NCBI GenBank assembly: GCA_027306845.1
Contig: DAHUYY010000093.1
Span: 1 to 7,376 of the forward strand
Reading direction: 5' to 3'
DNA: 7,376 nt
Source: Vulcanimicrobiota bacterium
GTDB taxonomy: Bacteria > Vulcanimicrobiota > Vulcanimicrobiia > Vulcanimicrobiales > Vulcanimicrobiaceae
Every line of letters starts with the position of its first letter. Position 1 is the first letter of the stretch. The translations under genes and the position numbers were made by a program. The notes below the pieces were generated by a model. It had not been told where the DNA came from and did no database searches. It saw nothing but the letters and a program-made list of their open reading frames with translations. This document shows, in pieces, positions 6,013-7,376 of this stretch.

Positions 6013-6049
6013 GCAAGCGAGCCGCCTGGGCGGCTCGCTTTTGCTTTTT
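6013..6049 (+). terminator. Rho-independent-type terminator after rpmE, abutting prfA
   Basis: Arms AAGCGAGCCGCC (6015-6026) and GGCGGCTCGCTT (6029-6040) are perfect complements; realistically about 11 bp with a CTGG loop. TTGCTTTTT follows at 6041-6049. It starts 16 bases after the rpmE stop. The T-run ends only three bases before the prfA ATG at 6053, so it either separates rpmE from prfA or acts as an attenuator on read-through. Confidence 0.85.
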
Positions 6050-6052
6050 ACG

Positions 6053-7171
6053 ATGGCCGAACTCAACGATGGAATGATCGAACGTCTGCGCTCGGCAGCG
6101 CGCCGTTTCGATGAAATAGAACGCGAGCTGGGAAACCCGAGCGGCTCGTTCGATCAAGCGCGCTTTACTGCGCTCTCGAAAGAGCGGGCGACGCTGGAGC
6201 CGACGGTCGCTGCATTCCGTCGTCGCGAACGCTTGCACGTAGAGATGGACGAGGCGGAAGCGCTCGCCCGATCCGCGGGCGACCCCGAGTTGCGCGCGCT
6301 CGCCGACGAGGAGATCGCCTCGCTGCGCGAGCGGCTCTCCGCCCTCGACGCGGAGCTTCAAGAACTCATGCTTCCGCGCGACCCCGACGACGACCGCGAC
6401 GTTTTCATCGAGATTCGCGGCGGCGCCGGCGGCGACGAAGCCGCAATCTTCGCCGGCGATCTCGCGCGCATGTACATGCGCTATGCCGAGTCGCATCGCA
6501 TGAAGGTGGAATTACTCTCCGAGAGTGCAAGCGATGCCGGCGGCTACAAAGAGATCGTCTTTTCCATCAAAGGAGCGGGGGCATACCGTCGCTTCAAATA
6601 TGAATCCGGCGTTCACCGCGTGCAGCGCGTGCCGCAGACCGAGAGCCAGGGGCGCATTCATACTTCGACGGCGACCGTTGCGGTGTTGCCGCAGATCGAT
6701 GACGACGTAACCGTTGAAATTCGTCCCTCCGATCTGCAGATCGATACCTATAAATCGAGCGGTGCCGGCGGTCAGTACGTGAATAAGACCGAGTCGGCAA
6801 TTCGCATCACGCATCTTCCGACCGGAATCGTCGTGGCATCGCAGCAGGAACGTTCGCAGATTCAGAACCGCGAAAAGGCGATGCAAATGCTGCGTTCGAC
6901 CCTGTACGAACGCAAGCGCCGCGAGCAAGAAGAGGCACTCGGCTCGATCCGGCGCAGCCAGGTCGGGACGGGGGACCGCTCCGAGAAGATCCGTACCTAT
7001 AACTTTCCGCAAGACCGCGTCACCGATCATCGCGTGAACGAAAATTTCGGAAATCTTCGCGGCTTGCTCGACGGCGACATGGATCGCCTCGTCGACGCGC
7101 TGCTGCAGGACGAGCGCGCTCGTCTGCTGGCGGGGAGCGAGGCGCGAGTGCCGAACGCATCCGAGCGATGA
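6053..7171 (+). CDS. prfA: Peptide chain release factor 1
   Basis: This encodes 372 residues of RF1, which reads UAA and UAG in the ribosomal A site and triggers peptide release. The N-terminal helical domain (about 1-105) is followed by the FIEIRGGAGGDEAAIFAGDL block (118-137). The stop-codon tripeptide is P-Q-T at 194-196 in RVPQTESQGR, the RF1-type PxT rather than the RF2 SPF. The catalytic GGQ is at 239-241 in SSGAGGQYVNKTESA; Gln241 is the known target of PrmC methylation. The C-terminal part with QNREKAMQML and TYNFPQDRVTDHR is complete. Length is close to the usual 355-365. The start is ATG 6053; ATG 6074 (MIERLRSAARRFDEIERELG) aligns better with many RF1 N-termini and is a fair alternative. 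Neither has a visible Shine-Dalgarno. The TGA stop overlaps the prmC ATG. Confidence 0.96.
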   Translation: MAELNDGMIERLRSAARRFDEIERELGNPSGSFDQARFTALSKERATLEPTVAAFRRRERLHVEMDEAEALARSAGDPELRALADEEIASLRERLSALDAELQELMLPRDPDDDRDVFIEIRGGAGGDEAAIFAGDLARMYMRYAESHRMKVELLSESASDAGGYKEIVFSIKGAGAYRRFKYESGVHRVQRVPQTESQGRIHTSTATVAVLPQIDDDVTVEIRPSDLQIDTYKSSGAGGQYVNKTESAIRITHLPTGIVVASQQERSQIQNREKAMQMLRSTLYERKRREQEEALGSIRRSQVGTGDRSEKIRTYNFPQDRVTDHRVNENFGNLRGLLDGDMDRLVDALLQDERARLLAGSEARVPNASER

Positions 7172-7376
7172 GCAGCTCGGGGTATCGTCCGCAAAGCGTC
7201 TCCGAGGTGCTTGCACGGGGCATCGTCGCGCTGGCAAAGTATATCGAATCGCCGCGGACCGACGCCCAACTGCTGCTCAGTAGCGTGCTCGGGCGCGACC
7301 GCGCGTGGCTGGTGGCGCATAGCGATAGTTTTCTTTCGCGCCAACAGAGCGAACGTTTCGGCGAACTCTGCGAGAA
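7168..7376 (+). CDS. prmC: Release factor glutamine methyltransferase, N-terminal part (cut by window end)
   Basis: The first 69 codons of prmC (hemK) are visible; the gene runs off the window. ATG 7168 overlaps the prfA TGA as ATGA, so translation is coupled. The visible part is the N-terminal helical domain that grips the release factor, with the family pattern ESPRTDAQLLLSSVLGRDRA (27-46) followed by WLVAHSD. The SAM-binding Rossmann domain and the NPPY motif lie beyond the window, so activity cannot be judged. The product N5-methylates the Gln of the GGQ motif in RF1 and RF2, and its position after prfA supports the call. Confidence 0.9.
   Translation, partial: MSSSGYRPQSVSEVLARGIVALAKYIESPRTDAQLLLSSVLGRDRAWLVAHSDSFLSRQQSERFGELCE

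Noticed and set aside
6584..6680. The RF1 tripeptide PQT in place of PAT or PVT as a sign of altered stop-codon reading
   Set aside because: The middle position of PxT varies among RF1 proteins; the outer Pro and Thr are kept. Genes here use TAA, TAG and TGA as stops normally.

Overview
This is a GC-rich bacterial window holding eight protein genes (two cut by the window edges), no RNA gene and no mobile element. Lipoprotein signal peptides of the LLAAC-GGGG type, frequent GTG starts, Pro/Gly-rich exported proteins and an acid-protease-type sedolisin would suit a soil or acidophilic lineage. Candidatus Eremiobacterota (WPS-2), Dormibacterota or a similar group is my tentative guess; nothing in the window settles it.

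Layout. (1) Positions 2-217 hold the 3' end of an unrecognised gene. It is followed by an NTF2/SnoaL-fold protein gene whose natural start appears to be an ATC codon at 201, behind a perfect AGGAGG. (2) A convergent gap (732-904) with a hairpin separates this from a minus-strand two-gene unit. That unit runs from an exported protein of unknown function (2037 down to 1489) into an exported lipocalin-like beta-barrel protein (1492 down to 905), and the two are joined by a GTGA overlap. (3) A short divergent promoter region (2038-2153) leads to a plus-strand pair: a large unknown lipoprotein (2154-3530) and, through a TAATG overlap, a lipoprotein sedolisin / pro-kumamolisin S53 protease (3530-5635) with all catalytic residues in place. 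(4) After a strong hairpin comes the conserved translation cluster: rpmE (L31, 5725-5997), a Rho-independent-type terminator, prfA (RF1, 6053-7171) and the 5' part of prmC (7168 to the window end). PrmC methylates the Gln of the RF1 GGQ motif, so prfA and prmC are functionally as well as translationally linked.

The housekeeping end is ordinary in content. It is unusual in how expression is set up: rpmE has an extended -10 element placed for a nearly leaderless mRNA, and the terminator U-tract after rpmE stops three bases before the prfA ATG. The most interesting biology is the coupled pair of surface lipoproteins, one of them a protease whose lipid anchor sits on its removable prodomain. The other notable point is the apparent ATC start of the SnoaL-like gene.
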